A program made the translations under genes and the position numbers. 15,236 nt of DNA from JAEUIA01 sp038330085. Its GTDB lineage: Bacteria > Planctomycetota > UBA1135 > GCA-002686595. The stretch lies in NCBI GenBank assembly GCA_038330085.1, contig JBBQNP010000108.1, positions 1-15,236 of the forward strand, read 5' to 3'. Below, piece by piece: positions 6,820-14,261 of the stretch (positions are counted from its first letter, which is position 1; every line of letters begins with the position of its first letter). The notes under the pieces are model-generated. The model made no database searches and was not told where the DNA came from. It saw only the letters and a program-made list of their open reading frames with translations.

Positions 6820-6840
6820 GAGGTCGTCTCGCACGACCTC
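6820..6840 (+). promoter_or_regulatory. leader hairpin before alaS
   Basis: GAGGTCGT (6820-6827) pairs perfectly with ACGACCTC (6833-6840) around the loop CTCGC. It ends 33 nt before the alaS start and lacks a following T-run, so a translational or stability role is more likely than termination. Confidence 0.5.
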
Positions 6841-6873
6841 TTCACCTCCGACGTCACCGATCCCGATGCCACC

Positions 6874-9579
6874 ATGACAGCGCCGACCACGACCCAAGAC
6901 GCGTCCAGCCGCTTCACGTCCACAAGCGTGCGACAGGGGTTCCTCGACTTCTTCGCAGCACGCGGCCACCGCATCGTGCCCAGCGGGCCTGTGTTCCCGC
7001 GCGACGACCCCACGTTGCTCTTCACGAACGCGGGGATGAACCAGTTCAAGGACGTCTTTCTCGGCACCGGGACGCGCGATTACCGGCGCGCAGTCGACAC
7101 GCAAAAGTGCATCCGGGTGTCGGGCAAGCACAACGACCTCGAGGAGGTCGGCGTCGACACGTACCACCACACGTTCTTCGAGATGCTCGGGAACTGGTCC
7201 TTCGGCGACTACTTCAAGGAAGAGGCGATCGCGTGGTCGTGGGAGCTGCTCACGAAGACGTGGGGCCTCGATCCCGATCGCTTGTGGGTGACGGTGTTCG
7301 CCGGCGATGCGAAGGACGGTCTGCCCGCCGACGAGGATGCCGCGCGCATCTGGGTGTCGGCCGGTATCCAGCCCTCACGCGTGCTGCGCTTCGGTCGCAA
7401 AGACAACTTCTGGGAGATGGGCAAGACCGGTCCGTGCGGTCCGTGCACCGAGATCCACATCGACCGCGGCGGTCCCGGATCGAATCCGCTCGACGGTGCC
7501 GACACGAAGATCGGCGTCAACGCGGGCAACGAGCGCTTCATCGAGCTGTGGAACAACGTGTTCATGCAGTTCAACCGTCAGGACGACGAGTCCTTGCGCG
7601 AGCTCCCGGCGAAGAGTGTCGACACCGGTATGGGGTTCGAGCGGATCCTGTCGGTCTTGCAGGGCAAGCGTTCGAACTACGACACGGACTTGTTCCTGCC
7701 GATCTTCGCGCGCATCGGCGAGCTGACCGGCAAGCGTTACGAGGGCAGCGCATCGCCGCGGGACGTCGCGTTCCGCGTGTGCGCCGACCACGTGCGCGCG
7801 GTGACGAGCGCGATCGCGGACGGGGCCCTGCCTTCGAACGAAGGTCGCGGCTACGTGCTGCGTCGTCTGATCCGGCGCGCTTCACGCTTCGGCAAGCAGG
7901 CGCTCGAGATGGAGGAGCCGTTCCTTCACGAAGTGGTGCCCGCGGTGACGCAGATCCTCGGCGACGCATTTCCCGAGATGCGTGCGCGCGAAGAGCACGT
8001 GAAGTTGCTCGTGCTCGACGAAGAGAAGAGCTTCGGCAAGACGCTCAGCCGCGGGCTGGTCTTGTTCGAGAACGTCGCTTCGAAGGTGCAGAAGTCGGGT
8101 GCCAAGCAGATCGGCGGGGCGGAAGCGTTCGAGCTTTACGCGACGTACGGATTTCCACAGGACCTCGTCGAGCTGATGGCGCGCGAGCGAGGCTTGGGCG
8201 TCGACACTGCGGGTTGGGAGCAGGCGAAGGCCGCGCACCAGCAAGCCAGCAAGGTCGAAGGCAAGTTCAAGCAGTTGTTGTCTGCGGAAGCGCTCGCGAC
8301 CGTCAAGCCGACGATTTCCACGTACCACGACCAGGGCCCTCGTGCGCTCGAGCTCGAGAGCTTGGTGCTCCTCGTCAAGCCCGCCGAAGCTCTGGATGCT
8401 CCGACGATCCTGGTGCTCGCCGAGAGCCCGTTCTACGCCACGTCCGGCGGCCAGATCGCGGATGCTGGGGACATCGTCGCGCTCGACGGGAGGTTCAAGT
8501 TCTCCGTGCGCGACGTGGAGCGCATCGGGTCCGTGATCGTTCACATCGGCTTGCTCGAAGGCGGTCTTCCCACAGTCGGTTCACCCGTTCGCGCAACCGT
8601 CGACGCGGATCGACGCAACCGCATCCAGAAGAACCACACGGCGACGCACATGCTCCAAAAGGCGCTGCAGACCGTGCTCGGCGCGCATGTCGCGCAGCAG
8701 GGGAGCTACGTCGGGCCCGATCGGCTGCGCTTCGACTTCTCGCACACGCGTGGGGTGACCGCGGAAGAAATCGAACGCATCGAAGTGCTCGTCAACGAGC
8801 ACATCTTCGCCAACGCGCCCGCGATCACGACCGTCGAGGACCTCGACGCGGCCAAGAAGCGCGGCGTGATGGCGATGTTCGGCGAGAAGTACGAAGCGCG
8901 CGTGCGCGTGCTCGACGTCGGCGGGTGGTCGCTCGAATTGTGCGGCGGCACGCACGTGAACGCGGCTGGCGACATCGGCCCCTTCGTCATTTTGTCGGAG
9001 CGCGCCGTGCAAGCCGGCGTGCGCCGCATCGAAGCCGTCACCGGTCCCGCGGCCGTTCAAGTCATCCAGGAACAACGCAAGCTCCTGCGCGAGGCGTCGC
9101 AGGCGCTCAGGAGCTCCGTCGAAGAGATCCCCGCGCGCATCGAACAGTTGCAGACGCAGCTCAAGGAAGCGCGCAAGAAAAGCGCTGCCTCCGCCGGCGG
9201 CGACGTGACCGCGACGTTCGCGCGCCTCAAAGAGTCTCTGCAGACGATCGGCGACGCGCAGATGACGGTGCTCGATGCGCCGGATCTCGACCTCGCCGGT
9301 GTGCGCGATCTCTCCGACCGCGCGAAGTCGTTGCACCCCAAGCTCGCGATCGCACTCTTCGGCCGCGAAGAAGGCCGCGTGCCCTTCGTCGTCGTGTGCG
9401 CGGGCGTGTCGCCGAAGCCGCTGAATGCGGGCGCCGTCGCGAAGGCGATCAGCGCGCACCTCGGCGGCGGGGGAGGCGGCAAGCCCGACCTCGCGCAGGG
9501 TCAGGGCCAGAAACCCGAGGCTGTTCCCGCTGCGATCGCCGAGGTCGAACGAGCGTTCCGCACGGCCCTCGGCGCGTAG
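6874..9579 (+). CDS. alaS: alanyl-tRNA synthetase
   Basis: Charges tRNA-Ala with alanine in the cytoplasm and, by the same activity, charges tmRNA. The 901-residue length is normal. The class II catalytic domain shows FTNAGMNQFK (50-59), QKCIRVSGKHNDLE (77-90) and HHTFFEMLGNWSFGDYF (98-114). The editing domain has the zinc ligands His588 and His592 (NHTATHML) and Cys690 and His694 (CGGTH). The DHHA1/C-Ala domain ends with the glycine-rich HLGGGGGGKPDLAQG. ATG 6874 gives the usual short N-terminal lead. An overlapping long frame in another phase is a composition artefact. Adjacent recA and alaS genes are known from several bacterial groups. Two features upstream, a 14-bp repeat array and a hairpin, may control it. 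Confidence 0.98.
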   Translation: MTAPTTTQDASSRFTSTSVRQGFLDFFAARGHRIVPSGPVFPRDDPTLLFTNAGMNQFKDVFLGTGTRDYRRAVDTQKCIRVSGKHNDLEEVGVDTYHHTFFEMLGNWSFGDYFKEEAIAWSWELLTKTWGLDPDRLWVTVFAGDAKDGLPADEDAARIWVSAGIQPSRVLRFGRKDNFWEMGKTGPCGPCTEIHIDRGGPGSNPLDGADTKIGVNAGNERFIELWNNVFMQFNRQDDESLRELPAKSVDTGMGFERILSVLQGKRSNYDTDLFLPIFARIGELTGKRYEGSASPRDVAFRVCADHVRAVTSAIADGALPSNEGRGYVLRRLIRRASRFGKQALEMEEPFLHEVVPAVTQILGDAFPEMRAREEHVKLLVLDEEKSFGKTLSRGLVLFENVASKVQKSGAKQIGGAEAFELYATYGFPQDLVELMARERGLGVDTAGWEQAKAAHQQASKVEGKFKQLLSAEALATVKPTISTYHDQGPRALELESLVLLVKPAEALDAPTILVLAESPFYATSGGQIADAGDIVALDGRFKFSVRDVERIGSVIVHIGLLEGGLPTVGSPVRATVDADRRNRIQKNHTATHMLQKALQTVLGAHVAQQGSYVGPDRLRFDFSHTRGVTAEEIERIEVLVNEHIFANAPAITTVEDLDAAKKRGVMAMFGEKYEARVRVLDVGGWSLELCGGTHVNAAGDIGPFVILSERAVQAGVRRIEAVTGPAAVQVIQEQRKLLREASQALRSSVEEIPARIEQLQTQLKEARKKSAASAGGDVTATFARLKESLQTIGDAQMTVLDAPDLDLAGVRDLSDRAKSLHPKLAIALFGREEGRVPFVVVCAGVSPKPLNAGAVAKAISAHLGGGGGGKPDLAQGQGQKPEAVPAAIAEVERAFRTALGA

Positions 9580-9584
9580 CCCAG

Positions 9585-9599
9585 GCGGGCTCGACCCGC
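9585..9599 (+). terminator. weak hairpin after alaS
   Basis: GCGGG (9585-9589) and CCCGC (9595-9599) flank the loop CTCGA, 6 nt after the alaS stop. No T-run follows. It directly abuts the TTGACA box of the next promoter. Confidence 0.35.
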
Positions 9600-9600
9600 G

Positions 9601-9629
9601 TTGACACCCCTCCGCGAGGGGGATAGCAT
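9601..9629 (+). promoter_or_regulatory. putative rpmF operon promoter with dyad in spacer
   Basis: A perfect TTGACA (9601-9606) is followed after 17 nt by TAGCAT (9624-9629), four of six matches to TATAAT. The spacer contains the inverted repeat CCCCTC-CGC-GAGGGG (9607-9621), which almost fills it. Transcription would begin near 9636, giving an approximately 87-nt leader. The dyad may be an operator, or part of an alaS terminator. Confidence 0.65.
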
Positions 9630-9648
9630 CCCGCCCTTTCTCACCGCC

Positions 9649-9704
9649 GGAGACTTCGTCTCCAGCACACTTCGCCGCGGTAGCAACCACCTCCCTGCGG
9701 CGAA
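9649..9704 (+). promoter_or_regulatory. two leader hairpins before rpmF
   Basis: GGAGAC/GTCTCC (9649-9663) forms a 6-bp stem on a TTC loop. TTCGCCGC (9671-9678) pairs perfectly with GCGGCGAA (9697-9704). The 18-nt loop of the second contains ACCACCTCCCT, which resembles the anti-Shine-Dalgarno tail of 16S rRNA. The structures lie in the predicted mRNA leader and end 18 nt before the ATG. Confidence 0.55.
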
Positions 9705-9722
9705 AACCAGGACCCTCCTCCC

Positions 9723-9926
9723 ATGCCGAACCCGAAGCGCCGACACTCCAAGCACCGCAAGAACATCCGCCGATCGCACGACGCGTTGCGTGCGACCGCG
9801 ATCAATCACTGCGCGCGCTGCGGTGCTGCCGTCCGTTCGCACCGCGTGTGCGAAAACTGCGGCCACTACGGGTTCGAAAAGGGCGGACAAAAGGGCACTC
9901 CGGTCCTGCCGCGAGAAGAGTTCTAG
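9723..9926 (+). CDS. rpmF: 50S ribosomal protein L32
   Basis: A 67-residue basic protein of the large ribosomal subunit. The N-terminus MPNPKRRHSKHRKNIRRSHDA is the family signature. Four cysteines in the pattern C30-x2-C33-x9-C43-x2-C46 form a zinc ribbon, so this is the zinc-binding form. The C-terminal extension after residue 50 is somewhat longer than in many L32 proteins. AGGA lies 10 nt before the ATG. The last codons and stop form the first unit of the 22-bp tandem array that runs to plsX. Linkage of rpmF to plsX and the fab genes is widespread in bacteria. Confidence 0.96.
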   Translation: MPNPKRRHSKHRKNIRRSHDALRATAINHCARCGAAVRSHRVCENCGHYGFEKGGQKGTPVLPREEF

Positions 9927-10026
9927 CCTCCCGGTTCTAGAGTCCTGACCTTCGGGATCCAGAGTTCAGGCCTTCGGGATCGAGAGTTCAGGCCCTCCGG
10001 ATCCAAAGTTCAGGCCGCACGGCAAA
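9917..10026 (+). repeat. five 22-bp tandem repeats from rpmF end to plsX
   Basis: Units start at 9917, 9939, 9961, 9983 and 10005. The core AGAGTTCAGGCC followed by TTCGGGATC is clearest in the units at 9961 and 9983. The first unit, which contains the rpmF stop, matches the unit at 9961 at 16 of 22 positions. The last unit is decayed in its second half. GGATCC occurs at one junction. The array fills almost the whole gap to plsX. There are no spacers. Confidence 0.88.
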
Positions 10027-10033
10027 CACGGGT

Positions 10034-11068
10034 ATGAACGCATCCCGCATCGCACTCGACGTGATGGGTGGCGACCAAGCGCCCGACGCCATCTTGCGCG
10101 GCGCCTTGGTCGCGGTCGACCCCGCCGGTCGCTGGAAGATGGCGCCGTCGCGCCTCGTGCTCGTCGGTGACGAGCAGGTCATCCGCGCACGTCTGGCGGC
10201 ACTCGGCGGCGCGCAACTCCTGGGCGCCGACGGCTTCGCGATCCACCACGCGAGCCAGGTCATCGGCATGGGCGAATCGCCCGAGACGGCGCTGCGCTCC
10301 AAGCGCGACTCGTCGATCTCGCAGATGATCGGCGCGACCAAAGCCGGCGCGGCCGGTGCCGCGGTCAGCATGGGCAATACCGGTGCTGTCGTGGGTGCGG
10401 CGACGCTCGGACTGGGGATGCTCGCCGGCGTGCTGCGTCCCGGCATCGCGGTGACGCTGCGCCTGACCGGTCATCCGCTGACGTTCATCGACATGGGTGC
10501 GCTGGTCGCGCCCAAGCCCGAGCACCTCTACCAATTCGGCGTGATGGGCAGCGTGTGGTCGCACGACGTGCTGGGCCAGGAAAACCCGCGCGTCGCGCTC
10601 CTCAACATCGGCGAGGAGGAGTCGAAGGGCACCGACGTGCACAAGGCGGCTTGGAAGCTCTTGAAGGAATCGCCGCTCACCTTCGTCGGCAACCTCGAGG
10701 GCAACGACCTCTACCAAGGCAAGGCCGAGGTCATCGTGACCGACGGTTTCACCGGGAACGTCGTGCTCAAGGTGATGGAGCAGGTCGCAGCGTTCATCCT
10801 CGAGCTGACGGTCCGCGAGCTGGCGGTCGACGGTGTGCGCGCCACGCCGACGGCCCTGGCACGCGTGAAGAAGAACATCGACTACTCCGAATACGGCGGC
10901 GCGCTGCTGCTCGGCGTCAACGGCATCGTGATCATCGGTCACGGCCGCAGCGACGAGAACGCGGTCGCGAACGCACTCTCCCTGGCGGCGCGCGCGCTCG
11001 ACGCGGACGTGAACGCGCACATCGTGGCCGGGCTTTCGAAGGCCAGCACCGGCGGCGTCACGCACTGA
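10034..11068 (+). CDS. plsX: phosphate acyltransferase PlsX
   Basis: Converts acyl-ACP to acyl-phosphate, the donor used by PlsY to start phospholipid synthesis; a peripheral membrane enzyme. The 344-residue length is typical. DVMGGDQAP (9-17), SMGNTGA (112-118), NIGEEESKG (191-199), GNLEGND (219-225), DGFTGNV (237-243) and YGGALLLGVNG with HGRS (287-306) are the family blocks in the expected order. ATG 10034 starts 7 nt after the 22-bp array; no clear Shine-Dalgarno site is seen. The gene links ribosomal protein L32 to the fatty-acid genes downstream and probably shares their transcript. Confidence 0.97.
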   Translation: MNASRIALDVMGGDQAPDAILRGALVAVDPAGRWKMAPSRLVLVGDEQVIRARLAALGGAQLLGADGFAIHHASQVIGMGESPETALRSKRDSSISQMIGATKAGAAGAAVSMGNTGAVVGAATLGLGMLAGVLRPGIAVTLRLTGHPLTFIDMGALVAPKPEHLYQFGVMGSVWSHDVLGQENPRVALLNIGEEESKGTDVHKAAWKLLKESPLTFVGNLEGNDLYQGKAEVIVTDGFTGNVVLKVMEQVAAFILELTVRELAVDGVRATPTALARVKKNIDYSEYGGALLLGVNGIVIIGHGRSDENAVANALSLAARALDADVNAHIVAGLSKASTGGVTH

Positions 11069-11087
11069 CGCGTCGCCCTGTTCCAGC

Positions 11088-11136
11088 GCATGCAAAGCGG
11101 CATGCGGGGGAGGCTCGAGTCAAGAGCCTCGCCCGC
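11088..11136 (+). promoter_or_regulatory. paired hairpins between plsX and fabH
   Basis: GCATGC (11088-11093) can pair with GCATGC (11100-11105). A stronger stem joins 11104-11116 with 11124-11136: twelve pairs and one G-G mismatch around the loop GAGTCAA. The two overlap at 11104-11105, so full forms compete. No T-run follows. Attenuation, processing or 3'-end protection are all possible. Confidence 0.55.
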
Positions 11137-11207
11137 GCGCGCTCCACGCGCTACCCTCGCGGCGCGCAGCGATCACGCGCGGCGACACCAGGAAGACCAG
11201 AAACCGC

Positions 11208-12197
11208 ATGACCACACGCGTCACCGTCGGACTCGCGGGCACGGGCTCCTACCTGCCGGAGCGCGAGCTGCCGAACTCCTGGTTCGAATCCCGCGTCGAC
11301 ACGTCGGACGAGTGGATCGTCCAACGCACGGGCATCAAGTCGCGGCGCATGGTCGCTCCTGAGCAGGCCACGTCCGACCTGTGCATCGAAGCCGGCAAGC
11401 GCGCGCTCGAAGCGGCCAAGGTCGATGCAAAGGACCTCGACCTCGTCATCGTCGGCACGTTGACGCCGGATCACCTGCTGCCCTCGACGTCCGTGCTCGT
11501 GCAACAAGGGCTGGGAGCGACGCGCGCCGGAGCGTTCGACGTCGCCGCGGCGTGCACGGGGTTCCTGACCGCGATGAACACGGCCGAAGCGTTCATCGCA
11601 TCCGGGCGGGCGAAGCGCGTGCTCGCGATCGGCGCCGAGTCGTTGACGCGCTTCGTCGACTACACCGATCGCTCGTCGTGCATCTTGTTCGGTGATGCCG
11701 CCGGCGCCGCCGTGTTCGCGCCGCACGCCGAGTGCAAGCAAGGCGAAGTGCTGCGCACGACCTTGGGTGCCGACGCGAGCGGCTACAAGTTCATCCACAT
11801 GATCTCCGGCGGTTCGCGCAAACCGCCGACCCCCGAGACGATCGCCGCGGGCGAGAACTTCATCCGCATCGCCGGACGCGAGACGTACCGCTTCGCCGTG
11901 CAGAAGATGGCCGAGACGATCGAGCAGATGATCGAGGGCTACACGTACGACGACGTGAGCGTGCTCGTTCCGCACCAGGTCAACCAGCGCATCATCGACG
12001 GCGCGCTCGAGCGGCTCGGGTGGACCAGCGAGAAGGTGATCGTGAACATCGACAAGTACGGCAACACGTCGGCCGCGTCGGTGCCGGTCGCGCTGGACGA
12101 AGCCGTGCGCGCGGGCCGGATGGAAAAGGGCAAGCTCGTCGTGCTCGTCGCGTTCGGTGCCGGCCTCACGTGGGGCGGCGCGCTGTTGCGCTGGTGA
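11208..12197 (+). CDS. fabH: beta-ketoacyl-ACP synthase III
   Basis: Condenses an acyl-CoA primer with malonyl-ACP to start fatty-acid synthesis. The 329-residue length is normal for KAS III. The catalytic triad is intact: Cys116 in DVAAACTGFL, His256 in VPHQVNQRII and Asn286 in DKYGNTSAASVP. SDEWIVQRTGIKSRR (33-47) and FGDAAGAAVF (161-170) are further family marks. ATG 11208 is preceded by AGGAAG at a long spacing of 12 nt. Primer preference (acetyl or branched) cannot be read from the sequence. It lies in the order plsX-fabH-fabD, as in many bacteria. Confidence 0.97.
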   Translation: MTTRVTVGLAGTGSYLPERELPNSWFESRVDTSDEWIVQRTGIKSRRMVAPEQATSDLCIEAGKRALEAAKVDAKDLDLVIVGTLTPDHLLPSTSVLVQQGLGATRAGAFDVAAACTGFLTAMNTAEAFIASGRAKRVLAIGAESLTRFVDYTDRSSCILFGDAAGAAVFAPHAECKQGEVLRTTLGADASGYKFIHMISGGSRKPPTPETIAAGENFIRIAGRETYRFAVQKMAETIEQMIEGYTYDDVSVLVPHQVNQRIIDGALERLGWTSEKVIVNIDKYGNTSAASVPVALDEAVRAGRMEKGKLVVLVAFGAGLTWGGALLRW

Positions 12198-12216
12198 TCG
12201 GCACCGGTCGATCGCG

Positions 12217-12233
12217 AGCCGTGGATCGCGGCT
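12217..12233 (+). terminator. hairpin with short T-run between fabH and fabD
   Basis: AGCCGTG (12217-12223) pairs with CGCGGCT (12227-12233) around GAT, with one T-G pair. It is followed by GTTTT. This resembles a weak intrinsic terminator or attenuator. The fabD Shine-Dalgarno site starts 10 nt later. Confidence 0.5.
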
Positions 12234-12252
12234 GTTTTCATCAAGGAGCTGC

Positions 12253-13230
12253 ATGAGCACATCGACCTCGACCGCGCGCACGAAACCGGCGGAATCCATT
12301 TTGTTTCCCGGACAAGGTGCACAGTTCGCCGGCATGGGCCGCGACTGGTGCGAAGCGTTCCCGCTCGCCAAGGAGACCTTCGCGCGCGCGGACGAAGTGC
12401 TGCACTTCTCGTTGAGCAACGCGTGTTGGAAGGAAGGCGACGAGGTCAACCGAACCGACGTCGCGCAGCCCGGCATCTACACGACGAGCATCGCGGTGAT
12501 TCGCGTGCTCGAGCAGCGTGGCCTCGAACAAGGCGGCCTGGATCGTTGGAAGGCACCGATGGTCGCGGGCTTGTCGCTCGGCGAGTACACGGCGTTGTGG
12601 TGTGCCGGATCGATCTCGTTCGAAGACGGACTGCGGCTCGTGCGCCTGCGCGGCGAAGCGATGCAGGACGCGAGCGCGCAGATCCAAAGCTCGATGACGA
12701 GCTTGATGGGTGCCACCGAAGAGCAAGCGCGCGCGCTGGCCGCGGTCGGCGCACAGCACGGCATCTGCCAGGTCGCGAACCTCAACGCACCCGGACAAGT
12801 GATCGTGTCGGGCGAGTTGAAGGCTCTCGACGCCGTCGAAGCCGCTGCGAAGGACCACGGTGTCCGCCGCACGCGCCGCCTCGTCGTCGCCGGCGGCTTC
12901 CATTCCGAGTGCATGCGCCCCGCCGCTGAGCGCTTGAAGCAAGCGCTCGCCACGGTCGAGATCGCAACCCCGAAGATCCCGTTCGTGTCCAACGTGACCG
13001 GCGCCCTGACCACATCGCCCGAGGCGATTCGCACGCAGCTCGCCGATCAGGTGTGCGCGCCGGTCCTGTGGGAGAAGAGCATGCGCTGGGCTCTCGCGCA
13101 GGGAGTGACGTCGTTCGTGGAGCCGGCGCCGGGGACCGTGCTCGCCGGGATCCTCTCCAAGATCGATGAGGCCGCCCGAGTGCGTTCCGCTGCCAAACCA
13201 GCCGACCTCGAGGCCGCGAAATCGGCGTAG
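12253..13230 (+). CDS. fabD: malonyl-CoA:ACP transacylase
   Basis: Transfers malonate from CoA to ACP, supplying the extender for FabH and FabF. ATG 12253 is chosen because AAGGAG lies at 12243-12248 and the product then has the normal length of 325 residues; the frame is open further upstream but without support. LFPGQGAQ (17-24) forms the N-terminal oxyanion region, Ser108 in GLSLGEY is the nucleophile, Arg133 in RLRGEAMQ binds the malonyl carboxylate, and His217 in GGFHSE is the catalytic base. The residue before the serine is Leu rather than the His of the common GHSLGE form, a variant known in other FabD proteins. A hairpin and a new promoter follow the stop. Confidence 0.96.
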   Translation: MSTSTSTARTKPAESILFPGQGAQFAGMGRDWCEAFPLAKETFARADEVLHFSLSNACWKEGDEVNRTDVAQPGIYTTSIAVIRVLEQRGLEQGGLDRWKAPMVAGLSLGEYTALWCAGSISFEDGLRLVRLRGEAMQDASAQIQSSMTSLMGATEEQARALAAVGAQHGICQVANLNAPGQVIVSGELKALDAVEAAAKDHGVRRTRRLVVAGGFHSECMRPAAERLKQALATVEIATPKIPFVSNVTGALTTSPEAIRTQLADQVCAPVLWEKSMRWALAQGVTSFVEPAPGTVLAGILSKIDEAARVRSAAKPADLEAAKSA

Positions 13231-13250
13231 GACCTTCACATCCGCATTCC

Positions 13251-13275
13251 CGACCGCCCCGTCGGGGCCCGGTCG
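13251..13275 (+). terminator. strong hairpin after fabD
   Basis: CGACCG (13251-13256) pairs with CGGTCG (13270-13275), and CCCC (13257-13260) with GGGG (13264-13267), with a 2-nt bulge and a GTC loop. No T-run follows. Placed just before a promoter candidate, it may separate fabD and fabG transcription. Confidence 0.5.
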
Positions 13276-13292
13276 CGAGCTACCGTGCGGCG

Positions 13293-13321
13293 TTGAAGGC
13301 CCCGGATCGCACCGGTATAGT
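13293..13321 (+). promoter_or_regulatory. putative promoter of fabG-acpP-fabF
   Basis: TTGAAG (13293-13298) and TATAGT (13316-13321) are separated by exactly 17 nt; matches to consensus are four and five of six. Transcription would begin near 13328, inside the upstream extension of the fabG frame, so fabG must start later. Confidence 0.62.
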
Positions 13322-13397
13322 CCGCCGATTCAAAGGACCCGTGCGCGCCGCGCCGGGACGCCTGTGCGTCGAAGACCACGACCTCTTCCAAGCCCCC

Positions 13398-14165
13398 TTG
13401 TCCCAAACCACGACCCCCGTCTCCGAGCGCTTCCTCCAAGGCCGCGTCGCCCTCGTCACCGGGGCGTCGCGCGGTATCGGTCGGGCGATCGCCGAACGCC
13501 TCGCCGCGCGCGGGGCCAAGGTCGCGTGCATCGCAACGACCGCCGAGCGGGCGGGCGAGACGGCCACGCGCTGTTCGACCCTGACCGAGGGCGCGCAAGC
13601 CTACGGCTGCGACGTGGGCTCCACGTCGGCGGTCGCGGCACTCGTCGAACAGGTGCAGAAAGAAATGGGCGGCCTCGACATCCTGGTCAACAACGCCGGG
13701 ATCACGCGCGACCAACTCCTCATGCGCATGTCCGAGGACGATTTCGATCGCGTCATCGAGACGAACCTCAAGGGCACCTGGAACTTCCTCAAGGCCGCAG
13801 CCAGGCCCCTCATGAAAAGCCACGGCCGCGTGGTGAACATCGGCTCGGTCGTGGGCTTGACCGGGAACGCGGGACAAGCCAACTATGCCGCCAGCAAAGC
13901 CGGCGTCATCGGGCTCACGCGTTCGATGGCCAAGGAACTCGCGGGACGCGGCGTGTGCGTGAACTGCGTGGCGCCCGGGTACATTGCGACGGACATGACC
14001 GCCTCGATCGACCCCAAGGCGGCGGAAGAGATCAAGGCCGGCATACCGCTCGGCCGCATCGGCGACCCGGACGACATCGCACGCGCGGTGGAGTTCTTGG
14101 TCGGGCCGGGCGGCGAGTACGTGACCGGTCAGACCCTGGTGGTCGACGGAGGGCTTTCGCTGTGA
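13398..14165 (+). CDS. fabG: 3-oxoacyl-ACP reductase
   Basis: NADPH-dependent reduction of 3-oxoacyl-ACP in each elongation cycle; a tetrameric short-chain dehydrogenase. From TTG 13398 the product has 255 residues, close to the family norm. TGASRGIG (21-28) binds the cofactor and NNAG (98-101) is the second family mark. The catalytic residues are Asn123, Ser150, Tyr163 and Lys167. The C-terminus GQTLVVDGGLSL is typical. The frame is open back to 13293, and GTG 13341 with AAAGGA just upstream is a competing start (274 residues). The promoter candidate at 13293-13321 excludes the longest form. The TTG lacks a visible Shine-Dalgarno site, so the start is less certain than the identity. Confidence 0.93.
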   Translation: MSQTTTPVSERFLQGRVALVTGASRGIGRAIAERLAARGAKVACIATTAERAGETATRCSTLTEGAQAYGCDVGSTSAVAALVEQVQKEMGGLDILVNNAGITRDQLLMRMSEDDFDRVIETNLKGTWNFLKAAARPLMKSHGRVVNIGSVVGLTGNAGQANYAASKAGVIGLTRSMAKELAGRGVCVNCVAPGYIATDMTASIDPKAAEEIKAGIPLGRIGDPDDIARAVEFLVGPGGEYVTGQTLVVDGGLSL

Positions 14166-14223
14166 GCGCGAACCTGCTTTCGTCGACGCCGACGTCGAGT
14201 GAACGAACCCCCCAGAGTTGAAC

Positions 14224-14246
14224 GTCGCACGCCCCTAGGGCGCGAC
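14224..14246 (+). promoter_or_regulatory. leader hairpin of acpP
   Basis: GTCGC (14224-14228) pairs with GCGAC (14242-14246), and GCCC (14231-14234) with GGGC (14238-14241), with a 2-nt bulge and a CTA loop. It ends 2 nt before the GGAG ribosome site (14249-14252). Its build (outer stem, 2-nt bulge, 4-bp inner stem, 3-nt loop) mirrors the hairpin after fabD. Confidence 0.5.
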
Positions 14247-14261
14247 ACGGAGATCCAAACA

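Larger units (their letters stand above)
6605..6873 (+). other. 269-nt recA-alaS intergenic region
   Basis: It holds a GCACCGCGGTGC palindrome just after the recA stop (6608-6619), a hairpin CTGG...CCAG at 6641-6658, a CACGG/CCGTG hairpin at 6678-6692, a three-unit 14-bp repeat and a leader hairpin before alaS. No T-run terminator and no convincing promoter hexamers were found. Confidence 0.6.

Noticed and set aside
6813..9626. A 937-codon plus-strand frame overlapping alaS in another phase
   Set aside because: Arginine-rich nonsense composition, while the alaS frame contains all class II and editing motifs.
9917..10026. CRISPR array or iteron origin
   Set aside because: Units are directly adjacent with no spacers, diverge gradually, and no cas or replication gene is near.
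12574..12588. Loss of FabD activity because GHSxGE is changed to GLSLGE
   Set aside because: The nucleophile Ser, the Arg and the His are all present, and Leu at this place occurs in other FabD proteins.
14199..14261. N-terminal extension of ACP from GTG 14199
   Set aside because: It would add Arg/Pro-rich residues unlike any ACP and cover a hairpin and a ribosome site that fit the later GTG.
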